This document shows positions 10,566 through 22,792 of a stretch of 64,000 nt of DNA, piece by piece. Numbering within the stretch: position 1 is the first letter of the stretch; every line of letters starts with the position of its first letter. The position numbers and the translations under genes were made by a program. Location: contig JBANAY010000003.1 in assembly GCA_037952775.1 (NCBI GenBank), forward strand, positions 8,432,001-8,496,000, written 5' to 3'. Below the pieces are notes generated by a model, which saw only the letters and a program-made list of their open reading frames with translations, was not told where the DNA came from and did not search any database. The stretch is from Clonostachys chloroleuca (Eukaryota; Ascomycota; Sordariomycetes; Hypocreales; Bionectriaceae).

Positions 10566-13500
10566 GACTGTTGGGAACCTGGAGAAACGTTTGTCCTTCC
10601 AAAAGGCATGTTACCTGCCATAAACACCCCGACTAGACTCGAGAGCCGACGATGGTGGGGACGACCCATGCCACCCTTTACGAGGGGGCCCTCAAAGCCG
10701 ATTGTGGAGAAGGCTTAAAGCATCTAGCCGGTAGTAGTATTTTGAACTTCGCTTCTGCTTGGCTATTGTTACCCTGTACGTAGCAATGGCATCGATTGTA
10801 CTTGGATAGTACAGAATCCTAAGATGGTGTGGCGCATGTACAAATGCTATTTCTCGCTGACCTATACTCTCGGCGTCTGGCGGCGAATATCTATAGGGAA
10901 GAAGTAATAGAGCCTTGTTTTCGAGGCAGTCATTTGCTCACTCAGAACGAGTCAAGTGACTCTTTTTGCTTTGCTGGACCACCGACCGGCCACACCTCCC
11001 TGGCGCGCTTCTATTCTGGGTGGATGAGGGGATTAGTCCAGTGGTAGTTTTCGCGTGAGGAATCAAGGTTCGGGGAGCAGAAAGCCGTTCCAGGAACAAG
11101 CGAGCTGAGGCAGGCTCTGAGATGGCGAGACCAAACTGCACTTGGCATGATCAGCATCAAACTGGAAGTGGGCATCAGTGAGGGGCAGACACAAGTCGGC
11201 GGGGGACTTGGCACATTTCAGAATCGAATCTTACCACTTCGCTCGAAATCGACCGTGCGCTGTTTTCGGACGGGGCAAGAGAATATCTAGTGTGATTCAC
11301 ATGAAGCCGTCTTTGGTCGACGATTCGTCAAAGTCAATCGGGCAGCGCTCCAATGAAGAGCTTGCATCCACTCTAGGGCAAATTGGACTCGAGCCGCGCT
11401 GCCAGAAACCCACTGCTGCTTAACAGCCGAATTACATATACATGGAAGGAGAATGAACCACATCCAAATGCAGCGTCTTCCTTTAATTTCCAATTGCCTT
11501 GCGTCTGCGGCGATCCATTCGTTTCTGATCTGCTGGCAGCAACTACTACCGACGTGTTCCTGCCTGCGCATCAATGCCGTTCCCTCCTTCCCCTCCTTCG
11601 CAAGGTCATCCCGTTTGGACGTCACCGGCCCACCTGGCTCGGTCTGTCTGTCAATCAGCACCAGCCATCGTCGTCAGCCTTGCCTTGCCTTGTTTCGCTG
11701 TGTGCGTGCTGGCGGACTGGACGCTTTGGGCAGTGTTGTTCACCAATGCTTCCTCCTTTCGTTTTTCTACCGCCTGCCTGGGCTGAGTGAGATGCACGTC
11801 TGCCCTGTTCTTGTCTTGCCCAGTACCTTACCTAACACTCGCACTTGCTCCTGCCCGATACCAGTAGGTACCTGAGTCGTGCCTGCCACTTTGCTGGACT
11901 CGCTCCCATTTGGAGGAACCAGCTTTTCACGTTGTACCAGAGCCCCAAATTTCTTTCTTGGACAACCGGCACTGCCGCAAATAATGCGAGAACCCGACAC
12001 ACCACAACTTCGTATACAAAATTACAGTTAACACGGCACGGAATGTCAGTCTCCAGGTCCCCCGGTGACTCGCCCAGGTTTGGCCGGTGAGATAGCTTTC
12101 GGCTGGGTCGCGCCGTTCCCTGCGCAATGCGTTGGCATGCTGCAACCAAAGGCAGAAAAGGAACCACCACCCTCCCTCCCCGGTTTGCTCCCCCTCTTCG
12201 TTCAATTGTTTTATAGCGATCTCGCTCCCTCGGGACCAGTGGACCGACAATTTGATCAGGGAGCAATTCACAATTAGACGCCAGCTTGCTTGCTGAACTA
12301 CGGTATCCATCCATCCACCCCTCAGCACCTGGTTTGCACACACATGCACGCACACACACTCTCTCTCATGTACATACACGTACGTACAAGCACACACACA
12401 CACACACACATACTGGCACAGAACTGGCGGACAAGAGTAGGTAAGAAAAAAGAGCAAAGAGCGGACAAGACACAACACCCTAGTGCGACTACATCAGACG
12501 AGCGTTCGCTACTCGACTTGCGACAAGGCAGACGAGAGAGGAGAGAAGTCCAGCCAAGGACCGCTTGGGGCCAAATGCCTGTCCGTCTACCGCTACACGT
12601 ACACAGACATCACCGCTGCTAGGCTGGCTGCAGGCAATAGTTACTCCCTACAGTACGTTCCTTGACCTCTGCGGATGCGTGCGCCCAGATGAGGATTTGC
12701 CAACTCATCAAAAGTGGTCCGTGTGTCGCCCTGAAATGGGAAGTCTCGACCTCAATCCTCTTCGCCGCCCACCCCCGACTCGAGCTGTTTCATTTATTTC
12801 CTCGCCTTCTGCTCTCAGTCTTTTCCCCTACTCATTAAATTATCTGTTTATATTTCTGTGGTCCCCTTTTCGCCCAGAACTATTTCGTGCTCAGCAGCGA
12901 CTCTGCCTTGTGCCAAGGGAATCCCTTCATCCTCAGCCTCTCCCGCTTTATCCTTCTTTTACAACTTCCCCAAATCCAGGCCAAGCCTGTCCCGTTTGGG
13001 AAAACCCCCAGCAATGAATAAATGCAAAGGGATCTTCGGTCAGCGCTCTCTGCAATATGCATAGCATCATGCCAACGGAAATCCGTCGGTGAGATGAATA
13101 TATACATCTACTCTCACCTCGCTGTTGAGTCTCATATTTGACACACATTCGCTCTCTTGTTTCTCACATGGACCCTCCTTTCGCTGGACATGACAGCGGT
13201 TAACACATAACACCAGGCCTAAATGCTGGTATACACCTCGGGGAACATGTTTATTATGCCATAAAATCAGTGGTATACATGGCTGCATGCATCATCTTAC
13301 CTACGACGACCATTACTTTCTCATCCAAATCGGGCCATTTTAGTACAAATGCCGATACCTGCTATCTGAAAGGGGGAAATTTAGACCTCGAGAAACGATC
13401 GGCTGATCCCTTGCACCATCATCATATGCTCTGCCTACAAACTTATCTCTCTCAGGATTCACAAACTCCCATCCTAGCCAGGACAGTTGGCAGCATATCT

Positions 13501-13818
13501 ATGGAAGCGCCCTTGCTGTCCAAAACACCATGGATAATCACCCGACCCCGGATTTGAGTGTCATGACATTGCGAAAGAGAACAATGTACAAAGGCATGTT
13601 GACACCATGCCATCGCCGATGAGGCCTTGCCGCAAACCTTGCGGCCTCTTGATGTTTATTCCGAGAGGGCACAACTCCGCTACATCTCTAGGGTATATGG
13701 AGACGTAGGTCTCCTCAGCCCTCATTATCTTCAAATGCTGCTGCTTCCATTTCTCAACGCATCGACGTCGAGTGGCGGCCTCACGAACACGATCTTCACA
13801 CGCAGTGCCTCTGGTAAT
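10566..13818. other. Gene-free 3.2 kb with pyrimidine-rich and CA-repeat DNA
   Basis: No frame here shows a domain, a codon pattern or plausible splicing. The plus strand is strikingly C/T-rich between about 11450-11850 and 12770-12960, as in fungal leader or promoter DNA, and a CA-rich microsatellite lies at about 12336-12420. It could hold a non-coding transcript or long regulatory DNA; nothing more can be supported. Confidence 0.45.
12336..12420. repeat. CA-rich microsatellite
   Basis: Interrupted CA repeats with an uninterrupted run of about nine CA units near 12391-12410, flanked by TACATACACGTACGTAC. Confidence 0.85.
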
Positions 13819-14663
13819 TCATCGAGTGGCATATTTCATCAGGAAAGAAATTACGGCATCGAGGTTGGTCTCCTCTTTGGCGCTTATGCCATAGCAGCAG
13901 ACTTCACGACCCTGTATGCTTTTGAGATCGAGCTCGTCGATTAGCTCATCAACCGACAGCTTTTGCGGCAGATCCGACTTGTTCCCCAACACTAACAAGG
14001 GGATATTGGCCAGGGTGACATTCTCCATGAGTGCGTGGAGTTCATCCTTGGCCTGTGGGATCAATTCCACGTCCGCAATATCGACGATGAAGACGATGGC
14101 ATTGACTCCGCGACAATACCTCTCCCACATAGTTCGGAACCGTGGTTGGCCGCCGATATCCCAGCATTTCAGTGTAACATGCCCACGTTGTACGCGCTTC
14201 ATGTTGAAACCAACCGTCGGGATCGAGCTACACAACATTCCAGGTCAGCTGTCAAGCTCCACATTGGGACCGTGGTGCAATAAGTTGCAGACCACATATG
14301 AGAGGCGAGTGGATGAGCTTAGAATGCTCCTGGAGGTAAACCTACTCTACTGTGAATTCTCCGCCCTGTACCGAACCAACCGGTTAGCAGGCGACCTTTC
14401 GGCTGGGAGGGCCAAACATTTCAAAGATGACGATGCGAACTTACTGCTAGAACCCGAAGAAGGGATGTCTTGCCGGCATTCTGCAGGCCAACCATGGTTA
14501 CTTCCATCTCTAGTGCCCTGGGAAATAATCCAGATTAGCATCGCCGAAATGGAAGGAGAGATATTGTGCATTTATCGTTGGGTAAGTCGTGGTCCGGGCG
14601 CGGAGGTACTAACCAGAATGTCCGCATCAACCAGTCGTATACTTTGCGAAATAACCCCGCCAT
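13819..14663 (-). CDS. ARL8: ARL8-type small GTPase
   Basis: Four exons: 14663-14614 (50 nt), 14517-14445 (73 nt), 14365-14346 (20 nt) and 14227-13819. Phases agree and the product is about 183 residues, close to the 186 usual for ARL8. The N-terminus MAGLFRKVYDWLMRTFW is the amphipathic helix typical of ARL8 and lacks the Gly2 used for myristoylation in other ARFs. G1 is GLQNAGKT, the switch 1 region is SIPTVGFNM, G3 is WDIGGQPRFR, G4 is NKSD and G5 is in the SAKE segment. ARL8 works on lysosome/vacuole and endosome membranes in vesicle traffic and fusion. The third exon codes only for GGEFTV plus two bases of the next codon and is required to join the P-loop exon to switch 1. Confidence 0.93.
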
Positions 14664-17600
14664 GATGGAGGCTGAAGGCAATCGGGCCTTCGGTATATAA
14701 AAAATCGAGGGGGGGTTCGGAAAGCTGCTGGATACAGGTTTTGATTGAGGCGGCAAGCTGTATCAGTTTGCGTGCATCAACGTTGCCCGGTTCGCTTCTG
14801 CGAGATCGACCATTCGGCGGCGCCCGGTTCGCTTCGGTTTGTTCCTAGGGAGCGGATGGTCGAAGGAGGAGGGAACGGCAGCTGCAGGTTGACGTGGGCA
14901 AGCACCAGGCGGGTCTCATCAAATACAACAAAAGTATGGATACGGGCGTCGTGCGATGATGGACATTAATGTGCAGATGTTGGAGCGGCACGCGCGGCGA
15001 TGGGGGAGGAACCTTGAAGTGGGAAGTTAAGGTGAGTCTGGCTGGGTTGGGCAACGAATGGCCTGGAGAAGATGTGCGGGAGTGCGACGCCTGGAGTGAG
15101 ACGGTGACCCGTAGATGTAAACGCTGAGTAACGGATGTAGGGCTAGGAATCGGAGGGAGGCTCGTAGCGCGCACTGGAGAAGGGCGTGGTTGGGTTATGC
15201 AGGTCGTAGCCAGGTCGAGGAGATAGTAGATGGAAGACGAAGCAAGAGAAAGCAAGCAGCTTTGCATGGAACAAGATCGGCAGACGAGGGGCAGTTAGTC
15301 CACCCATGGACGCACGCACCAACTCAAACCTTGCGAGCGAGCTTGTGAGGTGAGAGCCTGAGAGAAGCCTGAGGGTGGCTTTTTTTTTTTTGCTGGGCAC
15401 CGCAGGCTTCCTTTCAGTGGGCACCTCACTCAACATGCGCTCCACGAAGAGCTGGCCACTTGAGGCAATAGTAGTATGGATGTACCTTCGGTCTGTTGGT
15501 AGGGGTGGGCTGACGGCAGGTACCTCAATACCTCTGTACCCGGGCATTAATTGCGATCAAAGAAGGGAAGCCTCCATGCAGTGCTGTGAGCAGCTGCGGG
15601 AATCAAATCATGGCCCCTACCCCCACCAGGCCACCTGCGAAGAGGTCGACCCGACCTCCATGAAAACCCATACGATGGATGAGCTTGAGCGGCCATGCAG
15701 CACCCGCCCGAGACAAATCTGCCGACTAGTGGCCCATCCGCCCACGCCTGCGATGCATCGGAGCAGCGACCACGGTGATTCCTTGAGAGTCCCTGGCTAG
15801 CTAATATATGCGCTGCTGCAATACGCGAATATCCATGATACCAGGCATCGGTAGCTCGCGGTTCGATGCTCGCTAAGGCCCAGCTAGTCGTCGCCTAGCT
15901 GGCTCCAAAGGCCGCCTCCTGTGATCACTTTGCAGGGCCTCCACTCATCAGAACCCCCATTATTACGCTACGTGCTACTTGCCTGTCGCTATTAGTCGTC
16001 TGAAGACTGCCTATCAATCAGCGAAATTCAACAGACGCAGTAGCAGACCGTCCCTGTCCTCCTTGCATATCCATCCTCGTCAGGCAACTAGTGAGGCATG
16101 AAGGAAAAAGCAAAGAGGGGCATAATCAATGGGTCGGCTAGAGGGAGCGAGCCGTGCCTTGCGACATGCTGGGGGACACATTACATTATGGGCTTGCCTG
16201 AAGTTGGCAGCCAAACCTTGGTAGTGCTGGATGCTCATGCGCACCTTGCATGCTGTGCCCATCAATGGGGTGTGTAGTATCCAGACCCAACGAGCGAGTT
16301 AAGTCCACGGGAGACCAAGTGTGTGTGTGCGAGCCGGAGGAGTGTGTGGGGGCTTGATGGGAAAGCGTTGTCGTCTCATTGATAGTCTTGCCCATCCGGA
16401 TGCCTGACGGACGCAGGGTTGGACTCTTGGTGCTACCCCGAGTTAACTAACCGGTCGATGCTCCCAACATGGGGACGGACAATGCATACTACATGATTGC
16501 GTTTGGGTGAAGCCCGTTGGCCCACGCAAACCGATGCGAGGCCGCAGGCCGCAATGATGAATTACATTCGCTGGACCAGCCACCTCTAGCGTATCCTTTG
16601 CTGCAGCGTTACACCCTGAACCGCCTAGAGCGGGTCACCAGATCTGCCATTGTTGGAAAGGAGCGCTGCAGCAGCGTCTCATTTTCGTTGCTTTTTTGCC
16701 GATGTGATTAGACGATGCATCTGAATTAGATTAGGTGTGTTGGTACTGAAGCCTCAGCATGTACCGAGAATGCAGCCAAGGAGTAGGGGAGATACCTCCC
16801 TCCCTAACATCCTGTAGGTACTTGCTTCCTTTCCACCCTCTCCACCGTGGCCGGCTTGTTTCTTTGCCTCTATGTATTTACCTCTTGGCTTCGAGGTGAA
16901 CACAGCAGATGCCGATCCCAAATCTGGATCCTGCGTCTGGCATGTACGATCTATAAATACTTAACCCATCGCAGGTGGCTCAAGCTGAGATCCGGTTTGG
17001 CTGCGTTAGGTAGGTGAGCTGGGAGGTAGAGGCTCCTGCTCCTCGCATGCATGTCATGTATTTCGTGTAAATGCGCATCATGTGAGTGATTATTATTCCC
17101 GTGCATGGGAATGGAGCTCAAGGATTTATTAGTGGCCCATCTCGAACCGAAAGAGGTGGAGAGGATCCATTGCACACCTGCAACTGATGCCTGATATACA
17201 GAGCATTACCGCCTGCTCACCTATCTGAGAGGCTGAGGGACGGGAGGAAAAAGATCTTTTACCACACTTTTATACCGAGAAGCCCTGTCGGCTAGACGCC
17301 AAGCATACGTAAGGTATGTACAGGGGGATAGAGATGAGACGCCTCAAATAGGCAGGCCAAGGCCTCTAAGAGACCAGCCAGCGGTAGATCACCGATACAA
17401 ATCTACATCCCAATTGCCACGAGCCCTTCGCTCATCGACCACATTGCCTTAATCCGTCCCGTTCTTGCGATTACGCGCCCAGCTTCGTCAGGGGGACAAG
17501 GAGCGCAGGGACCTCACAGGGCCCAACACGGGACGTCGCCCTCTCGTGAAGCACTGCCGGGGCAGGGAGGTAACCACCACATGTGACTGTTTCGATGTTT

Positions 17601-19040
17601 CGTCCACGGATGGCCCCTCCCCAGAGTTGCAGCCAACCAGGGAAAGAGATCGAGAGACCATAGCCGCAACCAAGCCCTAGGGGAGGGGGCCTGTCGCCTT
17701 CGGTGAGAGTCTGGCTGTCTATTGTCTCGTTGGGCAAGCCACCCCAAACAGCCAAGACGGACTTGGGGGTGGCAGAGACGAGAATTGCTCTGCAGCTGGT
17801 TGACCATTTTCTCTCTCAAACCTTGCTTTTTTTCCCTGGTGCGCACCTCGGCAGAAGTCTCAGCGCAGATTACCACCACCACCACCCATTCTGACCGCTT
17901 CCTCGTAGAAACGGAACTTATGCCGAAGCAGAGGAAACCGGAGGGGGCATGCAGTCCGTCGCAGCGATTTGTTGGTGTAGGTACTCGTGGCGTGGTTGCA
18001 CAGCCGTTGTCCGTTGGTGGTCAAGCACATAGGCAGATAGCTGATAGAGGTGGGGAGGTAGGTACCTACATATGTAAGACATGAGCAAGAGGGACCTCTG
18101 CCATGCATATGGTGTTTAGGCAACCAGTGCATGGGTCATTGCAAATAGTATGGACATGGACTGTCCCATGGGCATCTTCGGCTATGCTGGACGAGTACGA
18201 GGAGGCAAGCAAGGGTTTCTTTCTTTTTGGGAGAAGCATGGTCTCCCTCCCGGTCAGATCGGGCATCCAAGTGCCAGGATGGAATTCATCGGCCTTGGTG
18301 CTCGAGCCGGGATGATCAATTGCTTTCTCGGTGGAATTGTGAAGACGGTCCTCCCAGAATGACGCACTTTGCCTCTCATGATCCGGACGGAAAGGAGGTG
18401 TGGCCAGACCAATGAGAAGAGGCAGAGGGCACCCATCCCATCCAGCTGACTGCCTGCCGGGTACTTTTTCACATGAGGGAGATACCTGAGGAGAAGACAT
18501 CAAGAGCGAAGGTTACGTACTCCGATCGCAAGGAGCAATCGAGGTAGATGTTATGAGATGTACTATTGTATTCGCCTCTGGGTGCGGAACTAGGCACCGA
18601 GACATAACGATCTACCGTATTTGGCTCTTATCTACAACGGCGATTTCTTTTGAGTTTGCCTCTCCGTTTTTATAGACGATAGATCGGCAAGTTTTCCGCC
18701 GTGAAGCATGTTGGAACGAAAGAAGGCGGGGAGGAAGCTTGCGAAGCCCCGCCTTTCTTTATCGATAAGAAGGCCCACTTTACATGATAAGCCGATTGAC
18801 AACTTTTTTTCTTTCGCCGGATCCGCCATTCCGCTGGGAAAATATCATAGGTGCCGGGCTTCACCAAGCGAATCACACATGTGTCTTGTCTAATTAGACC
18901 CTTGCCTCTTGCCCAATTACAAGACCAGTAAGGCGTTGTGTACCGGGACTAGGAATTGGCACCGCTAACGTCTCCTGCCGCTTCCAGGTTCTCTGCTGCG
19001 CAACCTATAAAGCGAAGCCTGGCCGAGCTTCTTCAGCAAG
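14664..19040. other. Gene-free 4.4 kb
   Basis: Between divergently oriented ARL8 and RPA135. Many short overlapping frames occur on both strands, none with a domain, a splice-supported structure or a sensible start. Seen: a T12 run at 15380-15391, a near repeat of CCCGGTTCGCTTC at about 14788 and 14823, and two AGGTACCT palindromes (15518 and 18060). It must contain the promoters of both flanking genes; the rest is unexplained. Confidence 0.45.
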
Positions 19041-22000
19041 ATGGCGCCGACGGCCACAAGCACGGAGTGGGATCACGAATACCACACTCTCCGTCGTGAG
19101 AACCTGTTCCGAAACCCTCCCAAGGATCATACGGCATACCCGGCTCTCCAAGCTGCCGTCGACCCGCACATCGAGTCGTTCGACCGCCTTTTTCGCGACG
19201 ATGGCAAGCCCGGATTGTTGGCGCACGGTCTGGCAGACATCGGCACAAAGATCTACCTCGACGGCGACGAGAGGGCTGGGCCTGAGGGGAAGAACCGCAT
19301 TGGCATCAGGTTCAAGGATGTGAACCTTCAGCGCGCGCAAGTCCCCCCTCCAACAAGCAAGCCAAAAACCGCGAAATTTTCCCTGCGGAGTGCAGAGAAC
19401 GCCATGTCACATACCGAGGCAAGCTGTCTGCCACCTTCGAGTACCGTCTCAATGGCGGCGACCCGGTCGAGTTCACTAGAGAGCTTGGTCAGGTTCCAAT
19501 TATGCTCAAGGTAGGTTGGGGAAGAAGCCGTCAATCGCACCAGCAAAGCAGCTAACGATACCTCTAGTCAAACAGGTGCCACCTGCAAAACAATTCCCCC
19601 GACCTGCTGGTCAAGCGCAAGGAAGAATCCGAGGAGCTGGGTGGATATTTTGTTGTCAATGGTATCGAGAAGATTATCCGACTCTTGCAGCTCAACAAGC
19701 GAAATTTCCCCATGGCCATCAACCGTCCCAGTTTCCAGAACCGTGGCCCGGGTTATACGCCTTATGGTATCATTCTTCGATCTGTGCGGCCAGACGAGAC
19801 GTCCCAGACCAACGTCCTCCACTACCTGAACGATGGAAACATGACCTTCCGATTCTCCTGGCGCAAGAACGAGTACTTGATCCCCGTCATGATGATCCTG
19901 AAGGCTCTCGTGGAGACCAACGATCGCGAAATTTTCGAGGGACTGGTCGGTCCTGCTGGCTCCAAATCGGCCGAGAACACCTTCTTGACAGACCGAATTG
20001 AGCTCCTTCTGCGCACATACAAGTCTTACGGGCTCTATACGAAACATGAAACTCGTGCCTATCTTGGCGAGAAGTTCCGAATCGTTCTCGGTGTTCCGGA
20101 GACCATGTCCAACTATGAAGTCGGAACTGAATTCCTTCGCCGCATCGTCTTGGTCCATCTGGGCAACATCGACGTCACGCCTGCCCAGGACGCCGACAAG
20201 TACAAGCTGATTCTCTTCATGATCCGCAAGCTCTATGCCCTGGTGGCAGGCGAGTGCGCTGTGGACAATCCCGATGCTGTTCAGCACCAGGAGGTCCTCC
20301 TGGGTGGGTTCCTGTACGGACAAATCCTCAAGGAGAGACTGGATGAATTCTTGGGTGTTAGCGTGCGGGCCTCGGTTCGTGACTGGGTTCGAAGACATCC
20401 TGGAGTTCCGTTTACGTCGGATGACTTCCGAAAGGATTTCCCTGGAAACATCTTCCGCAAAGCCAACGAGAATATTGGCCACTCCCTGGAATACTTCTTG
20501 TCCACTGGTAACCTGCAGAGTCCGTCTGGTCTCGATCTGCAGCAAACTGCTGGTTTCACTGTTGTTGCCGAAAAGCTCAACTTCCTCCGTTTTATCAGTC
20601 ACTTCCGAATGATCCATCGTGGTGCCTTCTTCGCCCAGCTCAAGACGACTACAGTTCGAAAACTTTTGCCTGAATCATGGGGATTCCTGTGCCCTGTCCA
20701 TACTCCTGATGGTGCCCCTTGCGGTCTTCTGAATCACATGGCTCACAAGTGCAAGATCATGACGGACTCTATTGATGTATCAGCGATCCCTGCTTTGGCG
20801 GCCGAGCTCGGCGTGTCCGAGATCTCTTGCGCCTCCACAGAGGACAGTGTTGCGGTTGTCCTGGATGGCAAAGTCCTCGGTTTCTGCTCGCCAAAGGAAT
20901 CACTAAGAATCGCTGATTGCTTCCGCTACTGGAAGGTCGAGGGAACCCACGGCGTCCCTCTGCAGCTTGAAATCGGCTACGTGCCACCGTCTCGCGGAGG
21001 TTCCTATCCTGGTATTTACCTGACCTCGACTCCTGCTAGATTCGTCCGACCAGTGAAATATCTGCCACTCCAGAAGGAAGATTATGTGGGACCTTATGAG
21101 CAGCCATATATGTCTATTGCTGTCGTCCCTGAAGAGATCGAATCCGGCCGCTCGACGCATGTCGAATTCGACCCAACTGATATGCTATCTATCCTCGCCA
21201 ATATGACTCCTTTCTCCAACTTCAACCAGTCGCCTCGTAACATGTACCAATGTCAGATGGGTAAACAAACGATGGGTACACCTGGAGCAGCCATCCGACA
21301 CCGAACCGACAACAAATCCTACCGATTACAAACTGGACAAACACCTATTGTGCGAGCGCCATTACACAACACCTACGGATTCGACAACTTCCCCAACGGC
21401 TTCAACGCCGTCGTTGCCGTTATTTCCTACACTGGTTACGACATGGACGACGCCATGATTCTGAATAAGTCCGCCCACGAGCGCGGTTTCGGTCATGGCA
21501 CAATCTACAAGACAAAGAAGGTCTCTCTCAAGGACGACTCGAGGACCAAGGCCAGCAAGAGTGTGACCAAGGCATTCGGGTTTGCCCCTCACAGCTTCGT
21601 CAGCGCCTCCTACCAGGGAATGCTGGATGACGACGGCCTTCCACACATCGGCCGCATGGTCCAGGAAGGCGACGTGATCTGTGCTTGGCACACCGTGACA
21701 CCTGACTACAATGGAAATCTGGTGAACCTCGATGGCATCACTCACTACGAGAAGTACAAGGATGGAGAGACGGGCTTCGTTGAGGAGGTTCGCTTGATCG
21801 GCGCGGAGACCGGCAATGAGCCCTTGCAGACCATCTCCATGAAGCTCCGTATCCCTCGATCGCCCATCATTGGTGACAAGTTCTCGTCTCGTCACGGACA
21901 GAAGGGTGTTTGCTCGCAAAAGTGGCCCGCGATTGATATGCCCTTTTCCGAGTCCGGCATGCAGCCCGATATCATCATCAACCCTCACGCTTTCCCCTCC

Positions 22001-22792
22001 CGAATGACAATCGGCATGTTTGTCGAGTCGCTGGCCGGTAAGGCTGGTGCCCTGCACGGCCTCGCCCAGGACTCGACCCCCTTCAAGTTCACCGAGGAGA
22101 ACACGGCCGCGGAATACTTTGGACACCAGCTCATGAAGGCCGGATACAACTACCACGGCAACGAACCCATGTACTCTGGTGTCACCGGCGAGGAGCTGGG
22201 CGCAGACATCTACATTGGACTCGTCTACTACCAGCGTCTGAGACACATGGTCAACGACAAGTACCAGGTCAGAACGACCGGACCCATCGTCCCCACGACC
22301 GGCCAGCCGATCAAGGGAAGAAAGCGAGGTGGCGGTATCCGCGTGGGAGAGATGGAGCGCGACGCCCTCCTCGCCCACGGGACAGCGTTCCTGCTCCAGG
22401 ACAGGCTGCTCAACTGCTCAGACTACGCCAAATCGTGGATCTGCCGCAGGTGCGGGTCCTTCCTGTCCGTGCAGCCGACCGTGTCCCAGTTCGCCCCCGG
22501 GAAGAAGAAGGCGCCAAGTATCGTGCGCTGCCGCAACTGCGCCGTCAGGCTCGACGACAGCGAGGGCATCGACCTCACCGAGGTGCAGGGCGAGATCTGG
22601 GAGGACGGCCAGGGCAACTCATGGGTCGGCGGCGACCAGACCACGCAGGTGGTGGTACCCGGTGCGCTCAAGTACCTGGACGTCGAGCTGGCCGCCATGG
22701 GGGTGAAGCTCAAGTACCGCGTGGACCGGGGAGACGAGCCTCGCAAGGGCCCGATGCGACCTGCCTCGGCGCCGGCTATCCAAGTGGCGTAA
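19041..22792 (+). CDS. RPA135: RNA polymerase I second-largest subunit
   Basis: Two exons, 19041-19510 and 19568-22792, with a 57-nt intron (GTAGGT, branch GCTAAC, acceptor CTCTAG). The product would be about 1231 residues, in the normal range for this subunit. It pairs with RPA190 to form the Pol I active centre that transcribes rDNA in the nucleolus. Visible landmarks: AECRERHVTYRG and GGYFVVNGIEK in the N-terminal lobe, NKSAHERGFG, GDKFSSRHGQKGVCS near residue 926 in the hybrid-binding domain, and a C-terminal zinc site (CRRCGS near 1115, CRNC near 1145). In exon 1 the frame breaks at a C6 run (19343-19348): upstream reads VNLQRAQVPP and downstream NREIFPAECRE lies one frame back. One extra C joins them and makes the exon length fit the intron phase. 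An essential gene is unlikely to be broken, so a sequence error is favoured. Confidence 0.95.

Noticed and set aside
11033..11085. tRNA-like A box (TAGTCCAGTGG) followed by GGTTCGGGG on the plus strand
   Set aside because: No anticodon stem, T-arm or acceptor pairing can be drawn around these words.
10700..13800. Possible transposon in the gene-free block
   Set aside because: No reverse transcriptase, transposase, terminal repeat or target duplication seen.
21362..22378. 338-residue minus-strand frame inside RPA135
   Set aside because: Antisense shadow of a conserved, codon-biased gene.
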